Notes: a model not told the origin generated them from the letters alone. Positions 6,361-13,969 are shown, counted from the stretch's first letter. The stretch: 15,631 bases of DNA from Streptomyces sp. NRRL B-1347 (GCF_000720325.1 NZ_JOJM01000130.1:1-15631), one strand, 5' to 3'. Program-made: numbers and translations.

Positions 6361-7227
6361 ATGCGCTTCTCGATCAACATTCCGAACTTCGGTGACTTCG
6401 CCGACCCGAGGACGGTCGCCCGCGTCGCCGTCGCCGCCGAACAGGCGGGCTGGGACGGCCTGTTCGTCTGGGACCACGTCGTGCACGACAAGGCCGCGCA
6501 GGCGGGCAAGCCCTTCGGGGACCCCTGGATGCTCCTCACCGCGGCCGCGCTCGCCACCTCGCGGATCCGGCTCGGCACCCTGGTGACGCCGGTGGCCCGC
6601 CGCCGCCCGCACCAACTGGCCCGGCAGGTCGCCACCTTGGACGCCGTGTCCGGGGGCCGGGTGACCTTCACCGCGGGGCTCGGCGGGCCCGTCGACGACG
6701 AGTACGGCAGCTTCGGCGAGCCCACCGACCCGCGCGTCCTCGCCGAGCTCCTGGACGAGGGGCTCGACCTCCTGAACCGCTACTGGTCCGGGCAGGCCGT
6801 CAGCCATGAGGGCCCGCACTTCCAGGTCCGTGACGTCACGCTGCTGCCCGCCACCGTGCAGCGGCCGCGGCCGCCCGTCTGGATCGGGGGGTTCTGGCCG
6901 AACCGGGCCCCCATGCGGCGGGCCGCGCGGTGGGACGGGGCCGTGCCCTTGTTCAAGGCCGCCCTGCACGGGTGCGTTCCGGCTGTCGCCGAGGTGCGTG
7001 ATCTTGTGGCGTTCCTTCGGGCTCACCGCCCCGAGGGGAGCGGGGCCTTCGACGTCGTGCTCGGTGGGGCTACGCCCTCCGACCCCGCGGCGGCCCGGGA
7101 TCTCATCGCGCCCCTGCGGGACGCGGGTGCTACCTGGTGGGACGAGCGGCAGCTCCAGACCGGGCCCGGTCTGGACCGGCTGGCTCCCGTTCTCCGGCGT
7201 GTGGAGGCCGGGCCGCCCGCGCTCTAG
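6361..7227 (+). CDS. LLM class flavin-dependent oxidoreductase
   Basis: This 288-aa protein has the luciferase-like monooxygenase fold (TIM barrel using reduced FMN or F420). Signatures are the N-terminal strand [34 protein letters not shown] (about 27-40), [18 protein letters not shown] (66-83) and [20 protein letters not shown] (89-108). A later [23 protein letters not shown] segment (171-193) belongs to the same fold. It is slightly shorter than the usual 300-350 aa. ATG at 6361 is preferred; ATG at 6352 is possible. The substrate is unknown. The 3' end is convergent with a small membrane-protein gene, with repeat copy B between them. Confidence 0.9.
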   Translation: MRFSINIPNFGDFADPRTVARVAVAAEQAGWDGLFVWDHVVHDKAAQAGKPFGDPWMLLTAAALATSRIRLGTLVTPVARRRPHQLARQVATLDAVSGGRVTFTAGLGGPVDDEYGSFGEPTDPRVLAELLDEGLDLLNRYWSGQAVSHEGPHFQVRDVTLLPATVQRPRPPVWIGGFWPNRAPMRRAARWDGAVPLFKAALHGCVPAVAEVRDLVAFLRAHRPEGSGAFDVVLGGATPSDPAAARDLIAPLRDAGATWWDERQLQTGPGLDRLAPVLRRVEAGPPAL

Positions 7228-7254
7228 TGGTACGTCGTATCCGCGGACCGTGGG

Positions 7255-7316
7255 GGCTGGTCGCGCCCACGCGGCGGAGCCGCAAATGTATACAGCCCCG
7301 CGCCCCTTCGGGGCGC
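7255..7316 (-). repeat. Dispersed intergenic repeat, copy B, with hairpin
   Basis: On the minus strand this copy carries a hairpin part (gcgcccc at 7300-7306 pairing with ggggcgc at 7310-7316, loop TTC) followed by the 50-bp segment shared with copy A. Copy C near 12899 shares the hairpin half and the gcgcgaccagcc core but lacks the middle segment. It lies between the convergent LLM gene and the small membrane-protein gene, where the hairpin can terminate transcription from both sides. Confidence 0.8.
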
Positions 7317-7331
7317 TCCCGACCGGGGCGC

Positions 7332-7688
7332 TCAGATGCCCGCAAGCACCAAGGCGAGTGCCGTCGCGAACGCCAGGCCCAACAGGCAGCCTGCCAGGAC
7401 GCGGCGGCGGAGGTCGCGGTAGCGGGTCTCGTACTCCGTGCGGAGTTCGCGGCAGCGGATGGCCGTGTGGCGCCAGGTGTCGCGGGTGAGGGCCAGGTGG
7501 TCCTCGGCGTAGGCGCGTTCCACCTCCTCGCGCTGGGCCCGGGTGAGCCAGTCGAGGCGGGCGGTGAAGCGGGCCGCCGCCGCGCGGCTCTCCGTGCGGG
7601 CGGACTCCACGAGGAGGTGGCCCTCGATCTCGTGGATGAGCAGGGCCGCCTCCGCCGGGGCCGGCGGCCGGTCGTCCATGGCGGTCAC
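7332..7688 (-). CDS. Small protein with C-terminal transmembrane helix
   Basis: This 118-aa hypothetical protein is not assigned to a named family. The body is charged and helical ([18 protein letters not shown], then [24 protein letters not shown], then [11 protein letters not shown]), and a single hydrophobic helix sits at the C-terminus (about residues 97-117, [21 protein letters not shown]). It would be anchored with its bulk in the cytosol. GTG at 7688 overlaps the ctaD stop (GTGA) and has GAAGG upstream; ATG at 7679 is an alternative. The tight coupling to a ctaD paralogue suggests a role with that oxidase, but the ctaD reading frame is broken in this sequence, so its translation by coupling may be reduced. 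Confidence 0.75.
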   Translation of the reverse strand: MTAMDDRPPAPAEAALLIHEIEGHLLVESARTESRAAAARFTARLDWLTRAQREEVERAYAEDHLALTRDTWRHTAIRCRELRTEYETRYRDLRRRVLAGCLLGLAFATALALVLAGI

Positions 7689-9165
7689 AGCGCGGCCTTC
7701 TCCGCCGCCCCGGCCACGGGGGCGGGCTCCGCGGCGATCTCGGGGTGACGCAGGTCGAACGCCGGGGACTCGGAGCGGATGCGCGGCAGGGAGTGGAAGT
7801 TGTGGCGCGGCGGCGGGCAGGTCGTCGCCCACTCCAGGGAGCGCCCGTAGCCCCACGGGTCGTTGTCCTTGACGTACTCGCCGTACTTCGCCGTCTTCCA
7901 GATGTTGTAGAAGAACGGAAGCAGGGACAGGCCCAGGAGGAACGAGAAGATCGTGGACAGGGTGTTGAGGCCGGTGAAGCCCTCCGCGTCCAGGTAGTCG
8001 GGGATGCGGCGCTGCATGCCCGCCGCGCCCAGCCAGTGCTGGACCAGGAACGTGCCGTGGAAGCCGATGAACAGCGTCCAGAAGGTGATCTTGCCGAGCC
8101 GCTCGTCGAGCATCTTGCCGGTGAACTTCGGCCACCAGAAGTGGAGCCGACCGCCCACAGCATCGGCGTCTCGAAGCTCAGCGAGCCCTTCCACATGGTG
8201 CCGACCCAGTTGAAGAACTTCACCCCCGTCGGCACCGCGATGAGGAACGTCATGAAGGAGAAGAACGGCAGCAGCACGCCGCCCGTCGCGTACATGTGGT
8301 GCGCCCACACGGTCACCGACAGGCCCGCGATGGCGATGGTCGCGCCGACCAGGCCCATGTAGCCGAACATCGGCTTGCGCGAGAAGACCGGGATGACCTC
8401 GGAGATGATCCCGAAGAACGGCAGCGCGATGATGTACACCTCGGGGTGGCCGAAGAACCAGAACAGGTGCTGCCACAGCAGCGCGCCGCCGTTCGCCACG
8501 TCGAAGATGTGCGCGCCGAACTTCCGGTCCACTTCGAGGGCGAACAGCGCGGCCGCCAGGACCGGGAAGGCGAGCAGCACCAGGACGCCGGTCAGGAGCA
8601 CGTTCCAGGTGAAGATCGGCATGCGGAACATCGTCATGCCGGGGGCGCGCATGCAGACGATGGTCGTGATGAAGTTGACCGCGCCGAGGATCGTGCCGAA
8701 GCCGGAGAGCGCGAGCCCCATGATCCACATGTCGGCGCCGATGTTCGTCGCGTGCGCGGCGTCCGTGATCGGCGCGTACGCGGTCCAGCCGAAGTCCGCC
8801 GCGCCGCCCGGGGTGAGGAAGCCGCCCACGGCGATCAGCGAGCCGAACAGGTACAGCCAGTAGGCGAACATGTTCAGGCGCGGGAACGCCACGTCGGGGG
8901 CGCCGATCTGGAGCGGCATCAGCCAGTTCGCGAACCCCGAGAACAGCGGCGTCGCGAACATCAGCAGCATGATCGTGCCGTGCATCGTGAACGCCTGGTT
9001 GAACTGCTCGTTCGACATGATCTGCAGACCGGGCCTGGCCAGCTCGGCGCGCATGAACAGCGCCATCACACCGCCGATGCAGAAGAACGCGAACGCCGTC
9101 ACCAGATACAGCGTGCCGATCGTCTTGTGGTCGGTGGTCGTCAGCCACTTCACGGTTGCCCTCAT
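7685..9165 (-). pseudogene. ctaD: Cytochrome c oxidase subunit I (ctaD), internal deletion and frameshift
   Basis: The 5' part (9165 to about 8146, 340 codons) is a clear haem-copper oxidase subunit I from [18 protein letters not shown] onward. It has H62 in MHGTIMLL, H240 and Y244 in GHPEVY, and H289-H290 in [11 protein letters not shown]. At [11 protein letters not shown] the homology jumps to [20 protein letters not shown] in another frame, then continues to a normal C-terminus ending at 7685. From family knowledge, about 50 residues normally lie between these points, including the helix with AHFHYV, whose two histidines bind haem a3 and haem a. About 148 bp are therefore missing. If the sequence is right, the product cannot be a working oxidase. 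The N-terminus is shorter than that of the main Streptomyces CtaD, and the gene is solitary, suggesting a second copy. An assembly error is the main alternative. Confidence 0.88.
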
Positions 9166-9271
9166 GCCCCGTACGTGTCCGGGACCGCCCCGCGCGTCAC
9201 CGCCGGGCCCTGCCGCGAAACTCACAGCGCCCGGGTGTGAAGATCGGGGACATGCCGGACACCTACGGTTC
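9166..9271. promoter_or_regulatory. Divergent gap between ctaD and ECF sigma gene
   Basis: These 106 bp separate the start codons of ctaD and the sigma factor gene and must hold both promoters. I see no convincing -35/-10 pair. The octamer GTGTCCGG (9175-9182) recurs inverted as CCGGACAC (9255-9262), one copy near each start. It may be a regulator site or chance. Confidence 0.3.
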
Positions 9272-9808
9272 ATGAGCACGGACGAAGCCTTCGCGGCCGC
9301 CTACCGCGAGCACTACTGGGCGGTGAGCCGCTTCGTGGCGCGCAGACTCGGCGCGGGCGAGGCGCACGAGGTCGAGGAAGTCGTCGCGGAGGTGTTCTCC
9401 ATAGCCTGGCGGCGCCGCGCCGAGCTGCCCGACAACGCGCTGCCCTGGCTGTACGGCGTCGCCCGCAACTGCCTGGCCAACACGGTGCGGGGCCTCGGCC
9501 GCTACCGCCGCCTGCTGCACCGCATCGGCCACCACGAGGCCACCCGGCACGGCCAGGTCGTCACGGGCCCCGACACCGACGCGCCCGGCGCCTGGGTGCA
9601 CGAGGCCCTCGCCCGGCTCTCCCCCGCCGACCAGGAGGCGCTGCGCCTGACCACCTGGGAGGAGCTGGGCGTCGACGACCTCGCCGTCGCCCTCGGCTGC
9701 GGCCGCAGCGCCGCCGCGATGCGGCTGCACCGGGCCAGACGGCGGCTGCGCGCGGAGATCGACCGGATGCGGATGAACGTAACGGCAGGAGACGGCACCC
9801 ATGACTGA
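9272..9808 (+). CDS. ECF-type RNA polymerase sigma factor
   Basis: This 178-aa sigma-70 family ECF protein has region 2 at about residues 6-73, with [20 protein letters not shown] and the -10 recognition helix [18 protein letters not shown]. Region 4 is at about 110-161 ([20 protein letters not shown], then [29 protein letters not shown]). The length is typical. The ATG at 9272 has no strong ribosome binding site. The gene overlaps the next one by 8 bp (ATGACTGA), so the pair is translationally coupled. It probably directs transcription of a small regulon, perhaps including its own promoter. Confidence 0.92.
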   Translation: MSTDEAFAAAYREHYWAVSRFVARRLGAGEAHEVEEVVAEVFSIAWRRRAELPDNALPWLYGVARNCLANTVRGLGRYRRLLHRIGHHEATRHGQVVTGPDTDAPGAWVHEALARLSPADQEALRLTTWEELGVDDLAVALGCGRSAAAMRLHRARRRLRAEIDRMRMNVTAGDGTHD

Positions 9809-10745
9809 CGAACTGGACCTGCTGCGCGCGGCCGACCCCGTGTCCGCCACCGAGGGGCCCTGGCGCGACCGGCCGCTCGACGCCCGCGCCGAACGCGGGC
9901 TCAACCAGCTCCTGCACACGAGCAGGCGCCGGGCGCGGCGCCGCGTCGTGCTGTGGGCGGAGGCCGCCGTCGTCGCGCTCGCCGCCGCGCTCGTGCTCAC
10001 CCTGCCCGACCTGGCGGCCACGTCCGCCACGGCCGCGCCGAGCGCCCTGCGCCCGCGAGCGGGCTCCGCGGCCGTGCCGCTCGCCGAGGTCGCCGAGCGC
10101 GCGGCCGCCGCCGCCCGGGACGGCGAGCCGGAACTGCGCAGGGGCAGCCACATCCAGACCTGGAGCCTCGCCATGGACGCGGGGCCGCACGCCGAGCGGC
10201 CCGTGACGCTGCCCGAGGAGCGTGAGGTGCGCTGGCGCGGCGACGGCAGCCGCACCGAGCGCGTCGAGACCGGCGGCGACCTGGTCAGCGAGCGCGTCTA
10301 CCCGCCGACCTGGGCCGACGCGCCGCCCCGGGCCCGCCCTCCGCACACCCCCGGCAAGCTGCGCTCCTATCTGACCGACACCTACGAGGGAGGCGTCGCC
10401 CGCGCCTCGGGGCCGCTCACCGCGGACCACCTCCTCGACGCGCTGCCGCAGCTCCTCGACTCCTGGACGCTCGGCGCCCGCGAGCGCGCCGCGCTCGTCC
10501 GCGTCCTCGCCGACACCAAGGGCCTGCGGCCCGCGGGCGCGATCACCGACCGGCTCGGGCGCCCCGGACAGGCGTACGTGTACGAGTCCAAGGACCCCGC
10601 GGACGAGGCCCTGCGCCGGATGCTGATCCTCGACCCGGGGACGGGGGACGTGCTCGGCCTTGAGGTCATGTTCACCGAGGCGCGGCCGCAGTTCGCCGTG
10701 CGGGCCGGGGACGTGATGTCGTACAGCGCGTGGCGGCGCGACTGA
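9801..10745 (+). CDS. CU044_5270-like membrane-anchored protein, probable sigma partner
   Basis: This is a 314-aa protein. A short cytosolic N-terminus (ELDLLRAADPVSATEGPWRD, then RARRRVVLW) is followed by one transmembrane helix (about residues 49-68, VVLWAEAAVVALAAALVLTL) and a large extracytoplasmic domain. That domain contains the segments GDGSRTERVETGGD and PLTADHLLDALPQLLDSWTL. It also has a C-terminal part, AITDRLGRPGQAYVYESKDP followed by RRMLILDPGTGDVLGLEVMF, that fits the CU044_5270 family. Members of this family commonly follow ECF sigma genes and are presumed to sense or restrain them. No zinc anti-sigma motif (HxxxCxxC) is seen. The start overlaps the sigma gene stop by 8 bp. Confidence 0.82.
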   Translation: MTDELDLLRAADPVSATEGPWRDRPLDARAERGLNQLLHTSRRRARRRVVLWAEAAVVALAAALVLTLPDLAATSATAAPSALRPRAGSAAVPLAEVAERAAAAARDGEPELRRGSHIQTWSLAMDAGPHAERPVTLPEEREVRWRGDGSRTERVETGGDLVSERVYPPTWADAPPRARPPHTPGKLRSYLTDTYEGGVARASGPLTADHLLDALPQLLDSWTLGARERAALVRVLADTKGLRPAGAITDRLGRPGQAYVYESKDPADEALRRMLILDPGTGDVLGLEVMFTEARPQFAVRAGDVMSYSAWRRD

Positions 10746-10767
10746 GCCGTTCCTCCGGACCCCCGGG

Positions 10768-11766
10768 TCAGCGCTTCGCGGCGCGGGCCACCGTGTCCGT
10801 CACCGCCTGCCCGATCCGGCGTATGCCCGGCGAACGCACCGGGCACGGCCGGGACTTCGGAGTCGTGGGCGCCAGACAGAAGTGCAGGTGGTCGTCGCCG
10901 CGGTGCAGCGCGGTACGGCCGCCCGGCTCCGTGCAGTACGCCGGGTGCGCGCGCTCGTCCGCCGTGCAGGGCAGCTCGCGCACCCACCGGTAGCGGGCCG
11001 ATGGCGGGCTGACCGCCCGGCCCGCGTCCGACACCAGGTCGCCGGACGCGGCGGCCTGGCGCCGGTACAGCTCGTTCACGCGGCGCACCCGGTCGGGCGT
11101 CATGACGTCCGGGCCCTGCGACACCCACACCACCTTCGGGCGCTCGGCACCCGCGTCCCGCGCGGCCTCCTCGATCTGGCCGGTGAGCCTGCGCGCGTCG
11201 GCCGCGTACCGCGCGAAGTACGTGTCGCGCTGCTTGTCGTACGTGACGCCGCCCATGCACGGTGTGTAGCCCCACGCGTTGCCCCAGAACTGGAGCACCA
11301 CGAAGTCGGGGCGCAGCTTCCGCACGAGCGCGGCCGCCTTGTCCTTGTCCGGTACGAGGGAGTCCTCGCCGGTGCCTTCCAGGTAGTCGCAGAGGGTGGT
11401 GCCCGAGTAGGGGGCGCTGGTGTAGCGGGCGGCGAGCCGGTCGCGGAGGAGGGTGCCGAGGACGTTCTGGTTCTCCATGGCGAGGGAGTCGCCGAGGTAG
11501 AGGACGCGGGGCGCGGGCTTCGGGCCGCGCGGCTCGCGGTCACCGGGCTCGCGGTCACTGGGCTCGCGACCGGTCTTCCTGGAGGGCTCGTCCTTCTCCG
11601 CCCGCTGCCGGTTCGTCTGCGACGGCCTCTCGGAGCCGTCCGCGCGGGCCGCCGCGGGCGGGTTCGGCGCCGCGGCGCCGCCCGGGCCGCCGTCCTCGCC
11701 CGGGTCCCCGCAGGCCCCGAGCAGCAGCATGCCCGCGAGGGCCCCACCCACCAACTGCTTCCGCAT
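10768..11766 (-). CDS. SGNH/GDSL-family hydrolase lipoprotein
   Basis: This 332-aa lipoprotein has a signal peptide ending in the lipobox LLGAC (C19), a long hydrophilic proline- and arginine-rich linker (about 20-85), then an SGNH-like domain. Block I is VLYLGDSLAME (S94), a possible oxyanion Asn is in FWGNAWGY (N163), and the C-terminal catalytic block is GDDHLHF (D292 and H295, or D291 and H293). Six or more cysteines in the domain suggest disulfides outside the membrane. Related proteins act as acyl- or acetyl-esterases on cell-wall glycans; the substrate here is unknown. The start ATG at 11766 follows GGGAG. The gene is convergent with the CU044_5270-like gene, with only 22 bp between stop codons. 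Confidence 0.87.
   Translation of the reverse strand: MRKQLVGGALAGMLLLGACGDPGEDGGPGGAAAPNPPAAARADGSERPSQTNRQRAEKDEPSRKTGREPSDREPGDREPRGPKPAPRVLYLGDSLAMENQNVLGTLLRDRLAARYTSAPYSGTTLCDYLEGTGEDSLVPDKDKAAALVRKLRPDFVVLQFWGNAWGYTPCMGGVTYDKQRDTYFARYAADARRLTGQIEEAARDAGAERPKVVWVSQGPDVMTPDRVRRVNELYRRQAAASGDLVSDAGRAVSPPSARYRWVRELPCTADERAHPAYCTEPGGRTALHRGDDHLHFCLAPTTPKSRPCPVRSPGIRRIGQAVTDTVARAAKR
11532..11573 (-). repeat. 15-bp tandem repeat in the linker of the SGNH lipoprotein
   Basis: The unit gctcgcggtcaccgg is repeated about 2.8 times (11532-11546, 11547-11561 with one change, partial 11562-11573). It encodes the REPSDREPGDREPR part of the hydrophilic linker. Slippage here would change linker length in 5-residue steps without a frameshift. 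Confidence 0.8.
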
Positions 11767-11975
11767 CCGGCAACTCCCGGCTCAGCGAACGGAATCGGCC
11801 CACCAGGCAAGCACACGTGCGCCCCCGAGGGAAGGCACCCCCGGCTTTACCTGGGGCGTAATCGCGAGGGGCGGGTGGGGCGCGGCAAGCTGAGGGCACC
11901 GAAGGCCGGGCGGCGCACTCCGGCCGGGCTTCGGGTCCACGTAGCGAAGAGCGCGACTCACCGGAGGCGAAGACC

Positions 11976-12353
11976 ATGCCCGCACAGGACGTTCACGAGA
12001 CCGCTGTCGCCCGGTACTTCGAGGCCTGGAACGCCACCGGCCCCGATGCCGTCCGCAAGGCCGTGGAGGCGGCCTGGACCGAGGACGGCACGTACACCGA
12101 CCCGCTGGCCGACGCGGCGGGCCCGGAGGCGCTGACGGCGGTGATAGCCGCGGTGCGGGAGCAGTTCCCGGGCTTCGCGTTCCGGCGGACGGGGGAGGTC
12201 GACGGCCACCACGGCCTCGTCCGGTTCACCTGGGAGCTGGTGTCGGGGGCGGACGGCTCCGCGCCGGTGGCCGGTTCGGACGTGGCGGTGCTCGCGGAGG
12301 ACGGCCGCATCCGTGCGGTGTACGGCTTCCTGGACCGCCTGCCGCAGGCGTGA
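11976..12353 (+). CDS. Nuclear transport factor 2 / SnoaL-like domain protein
   Basis: This 125-aa protein has the alpha+beta cone pattern of NTF2-like/SnoaL-like polyketide cyclase relatives. It opens with ARYFEAWNATGPDAVRKAVE, then AWTEDGTYTDPLADAAGPEA (about 33-52), FRRTGEVDGHHGLVRFTWEL (69-88) and GSDVAVLAEDGRIRAVYGFL. Family members may be enzymes (isomerase, cyclase) or small-molecule binders; the particular role is unknown. ATG at 11976 follows GGAGG at 11963-11967. It is convergent with the ABM monooxygenase gene, with a perfect bidirectional terminator between them. Confidence 0.87.
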   Translation: MPAQDVHETAVARYFEAWNATGPDAVRKAVEAAWTEDGTYTDPLADAAGPEALTAVIAAVREQFPGFAFRRTGEVDGHHGLVRFTWELVSGADGSAPVAGSDVAVLAEDGRIRAVYGFLDRLPQA

Positions 12354-12367
12354 GGGGAGCGGGAGAA

Positions 12368-12410
12368 CGGGAGGGGGCCAGGACCGCACCGCGGTCCTGG
12401 CCCCCTCCCG
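12368..12410. terminator. Perfect 20-bp stem, bidirectional terminator
   Basis: The arms at 12368-12387 and 12391-12410 (left arm cgggagggggccaggaccgc) are perfectly complementary around a 3-nt loop ACC. The stem sits between the convergent NTF2-like and monooxygenase genes, 14 bp from each stop codon. There are no U-tracts. This is one of the most stable stems in the window. Confidence 0.85.
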
Positions 12411-12424
12411 CGTGCGCGCCTCGC

Positions 12425-12757
12425 TCAGGCCTCGCGCGGCGAGACCTCGCCCATCGTGCCCCAGCCGTCCATGCCGGGGATCTCCGTGCTGACGATCTGG
12501 GGGGTGCTTGCGATGGCGTACGACATGGTCTCCATCGCGGCCGCGAAGTGCGCGGACTGCACGTGCTCCCGGCCCGCCTCGCCGTCGCGGAAGCCCTCCA
12601 CCAGGACGAACTGGTGGGGGTCGTCGACGCTGCGGGACCACTCGAAGAAGAGGTTGCCGGGCTCCTCGCGGGTGGCACGCGTGAAGTCGTCGACGAGGTC
12701 GAGCCAGCCCTCGCTGCGCTCGGGGCGGACGGTGAATTTCACGGTGATGAAGATCAT
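12425..12757 (-). CDS. Putative quinol monooxygenase, ABM domain
   Basis: This 110-aa protein has the antibiotic biosynthesis monooxygenase (ABM) dimeric ferredoxin-like fold. It opens with MIFITVKFTVRPERSEGWLD, then FTRATREEPGNLFFEWSRSV (about 25-44), DDPHQFVLVEGFRDGEAGREH (45-65), and HFAAAMETMSY (70-80). Such proteins oxidise quinols or aromatic intermediates without cofactors (YgiN-like) or degrade haem in other subfamilies; the histidine pattern here fits the YgiN-like type best. ATG at 12757 is preceded by AGAGGGAA. It appears monocistronic, facing the NTF2-like gene. Confidence 0.9.
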   Translation of the reverse strand: MIFITVKFTVRPERSEGWLDLVDDFTRATREEPGNLFFEWSRSVDDPHQFVLVEGFRDGEAGREHVQSAHFAAAMETMSYAIASTPQIVSTEIPGMDGWGTMGEVSPREA

Positions 12758-12815
12758 GGGGCGTTCCCTCTTAGCGATTTAGGTGCCCTACGAACGTACC
12801 CCGACATGCCCGCCC

Positions 12816-12855
12816 GGCGCCCATCGGCGCCGGCCCGGGGCGCCCGCCCCGGGCC
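12816..12855 (-). terminator. GC-rich hairpins downstream of the PH-domain gene
   Basis: Two adjacent stems are present: ggcgcc/ggcgcc (12816-12821 with 12826-12831) and ggcccggggcg/cgccccgggcc (12832-12842 with 12845-12855). They lie between the PH-domain gene and the promoter region of the monooxygenase gene, where they could stop transcription coming from the PH-domain gene. Confidence 0.5.
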
Positions 12856-12898
12856 CCGCACGGGCTCTAAGCGGGTGCGGCGAAGTCCGCTGCGGTAC

Positions 12899-12952
12899 GG
12901 GAGCGCCCCGAAGGGGTGCGGGGAACTGCGCGACCAGCCACGACGGCGCCGC
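12899..12952 (+). repeat. Dispersed intergenic repeat, copy C, with hairpin
   Basis: It contains a hairpin (gcgcccc at 12903-12909, loop GAA, ggggtgc at 12913-12919) followed by gcggggaactgcgcgaccagcc. This shares the hairpin and the gcgcgaccagcc core with copy B, but without the middle segment found in A and B. It lies just past the 3' end of the PH-domain gene, again at a gene end. The arrangement matches a very common Streptomyces intergenic element as I remember it. Confidence 0.75.
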
Positions 12953-12992
12953 AGCAGAATGACGGCACAGCGCGTTACTTCCAGCGAAGCGC

Positions 12993-13358
12993 TTAGCGCG
13001 CGACGAACTGCGTCAGGATCGCCTGCACCTCGTAGATGTCGACGCCCTTGGTGAAGGTCTTCTCGATCGGCACCGGGTTGCTGGATATCCAGATCTTGAG
13101 CTCGGCGTCCAGGTCGAAGTGGCCCGCGGTCTCCACCGCGAAGTGCGTGATGCTCCGGTACGGCACGGAGTGGTACTCGACCTTCTTGCCGGTCATCCCC
13201 TGCTTGTCGACGAAGATCATGCGCCGGTCGGTGAGCAGGATCGTGTCGCGTATCAGCCGGTACGCGGCGTAGACCTGCTCGCCGTGGCCCATGAGGCGGG
13301 CGTACTCCTGCTGTGCCGACGCCGGGTCGACGGTGTGCGCGTTTCCGAACAGCGCCAT
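12993..13358 (-). CDS. Bacterial PH domain protein
   Basis: This 121-aa single-domain protein of the bacterial pleckstrin-homology type (PF08000-like) includes LMGHGEQVYAAYRLIRDTIL, then LTDRRMIFVDKQGMTGKKVE, YHSVPYRSITHFAVETAG (about 63-80) and DLDAELKIWIS. These segments follow the family's strand order and end with a C-terminal helix (YEVQAILTQFV). No membrane segment is seen. The ATG at 13358 follows GAGGGTGGGG. Function in the family is not established; a structural or stress-related role is possible. It appears monocistronic. Confidence 0.9.
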   Translation of the reverse strand: MALFGNAHTVDPASAQQEYARLMGHGEQVYAAYRLIRDTILLTDRRMIFVDKQGMTGKKVEYHSVPYRSITHFAVETAGHFDLDAELKIWISSNPVPIEKTFTKGVDIYEVQAILTQFVAR

Positions 13359-13477
13359 GGTGGCCCCACCCTCGTTCGTTCCGTATGCGGTCCGTGTGCG
13401 GTCGCCCGTACGCGCTGACGGCGTGCCGGGACCTCTCACCGTACGGGACCGCGCGGACGGACCGCGAAGGGTCGCCG

Positions 13478-13963
13478 TCAGGCCCGCTGGCGGGCCCTGC
13501 GGGCCGGGCGCGGGCTCTCGGCGGGGGTCGCCAAGTGGCCCTCGACCAGGCGGTTCAGGGCGCGCAGCAGGGCGGTGCGGTCGGTCTTGGAGAGCGCGCC
13601 GAGCGCCTCCTCGTGCACCCGGTCGACGATCTCCTGGCTGCGGGCCGCGACCTCGGCGCCCTTGTCGGTGACGGCGATGACGCGGGCCCTGCGGTCCTCG
13701 CGCGCCGGGCGGCGCTCGGCCAGCCCGGCCTTCTCCAGGGCGTCCACGGTGACGACCATCGTCGTCTTGTCCATGTCCCCGATCTCGGCGAGCTGCGCCT
13801 GGGTGCGCTCCTCCTGGAGCGCGTGGACGAGGACGCAGTGCATCCGCGCCGTGAGGCCGATCTCGGCGAGCGCCGCCGCCATCTGTGTGCGCAGGACGTG
13901 GCTGGTGTGGTCGAGGAGGAAGGAGAGGTCCGGTTCGGTGCGGGCGGGTGCCATGGCGGTCAT
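13478..13963 (-). CDS. MarR family transcriptional regulator
   Basis: This is a 161-aa winged-helix regulator. An N-terminal dimer helix (LSFLLDHTSHVLRTQMAAAL, about 13-32) is followed by TQAQLAEIGDMDKTTMVVTVDALEKAGL (54-81, recognition helix). The wing is ERRPAREDRRARVIAVTDKG, with the family's DxR-type pattern (residues 83-102), and a C-terminal dimer helix and basic tail follow. ATG at 13963 has no ribosome binding site but is preceded by TACCCT and 6 nt, suggesting a leaderless transcript; ATG at 13954 is an alternative. It is divergent from an MFS efflux gene with an inverted-repeat operator candidate between them, so it probably represses the pump and responds to its substrates. Confidence 0.93.
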   Translation of the reverse strand: MTAMAPARTEPDLSFLLDHTSHVLRTQMAAALAEIGLTARMHCVLVHALQEERTQAQLAEIGDMDKTTMVVTVDALEKAGLAERRPAREDRRARVIAVTDKGAEVAARSQEIVDRVHEEALGALSKTDRTALLRALNRLVEGHLATPAESPRPARRARQRA

Positions 13964-13969
13964 GCGGCA

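Noticed and set aside
5262..6725. A 487-codon minus-strand frame over the lipase and LLM genes
   Set aside because: It is the antisense shadow of two well-supported genes, with low-complexity V/D/G-rich translation and no motif.
6205..9165. A nearly 3-kb minus-strand open frame running from the ctaD start through the LLM gene into the lipase gene
   Set aside because: After the ctaD frameshift the shifted frame happens to lack stops because of high GC content. The part beyond about 8146 has no oxidase homology and is antisense to a real gene.
8296..9240. A 314-codon plus-strand frame opposite ctaD
   Set aside because: It is an H/R/E-rich shadow of the oxidase gene with no recognisable family.
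9175..9262. Inverted octamer GTGTCCGG/CCGGACAC as a paired sigma promoter element
   Set aside because: The 72-bp separation and GC-rich sequence do not match the ECF promoter consensus (GGAAC/CGTC); noted only in the gap description.
12788..12797. Short palindrome TACGAACGTA upstream of the monooxygenase gene
   Set aside because: It has only 4-bp arms and no adjacent regulator, so it is too weak to call an operator.
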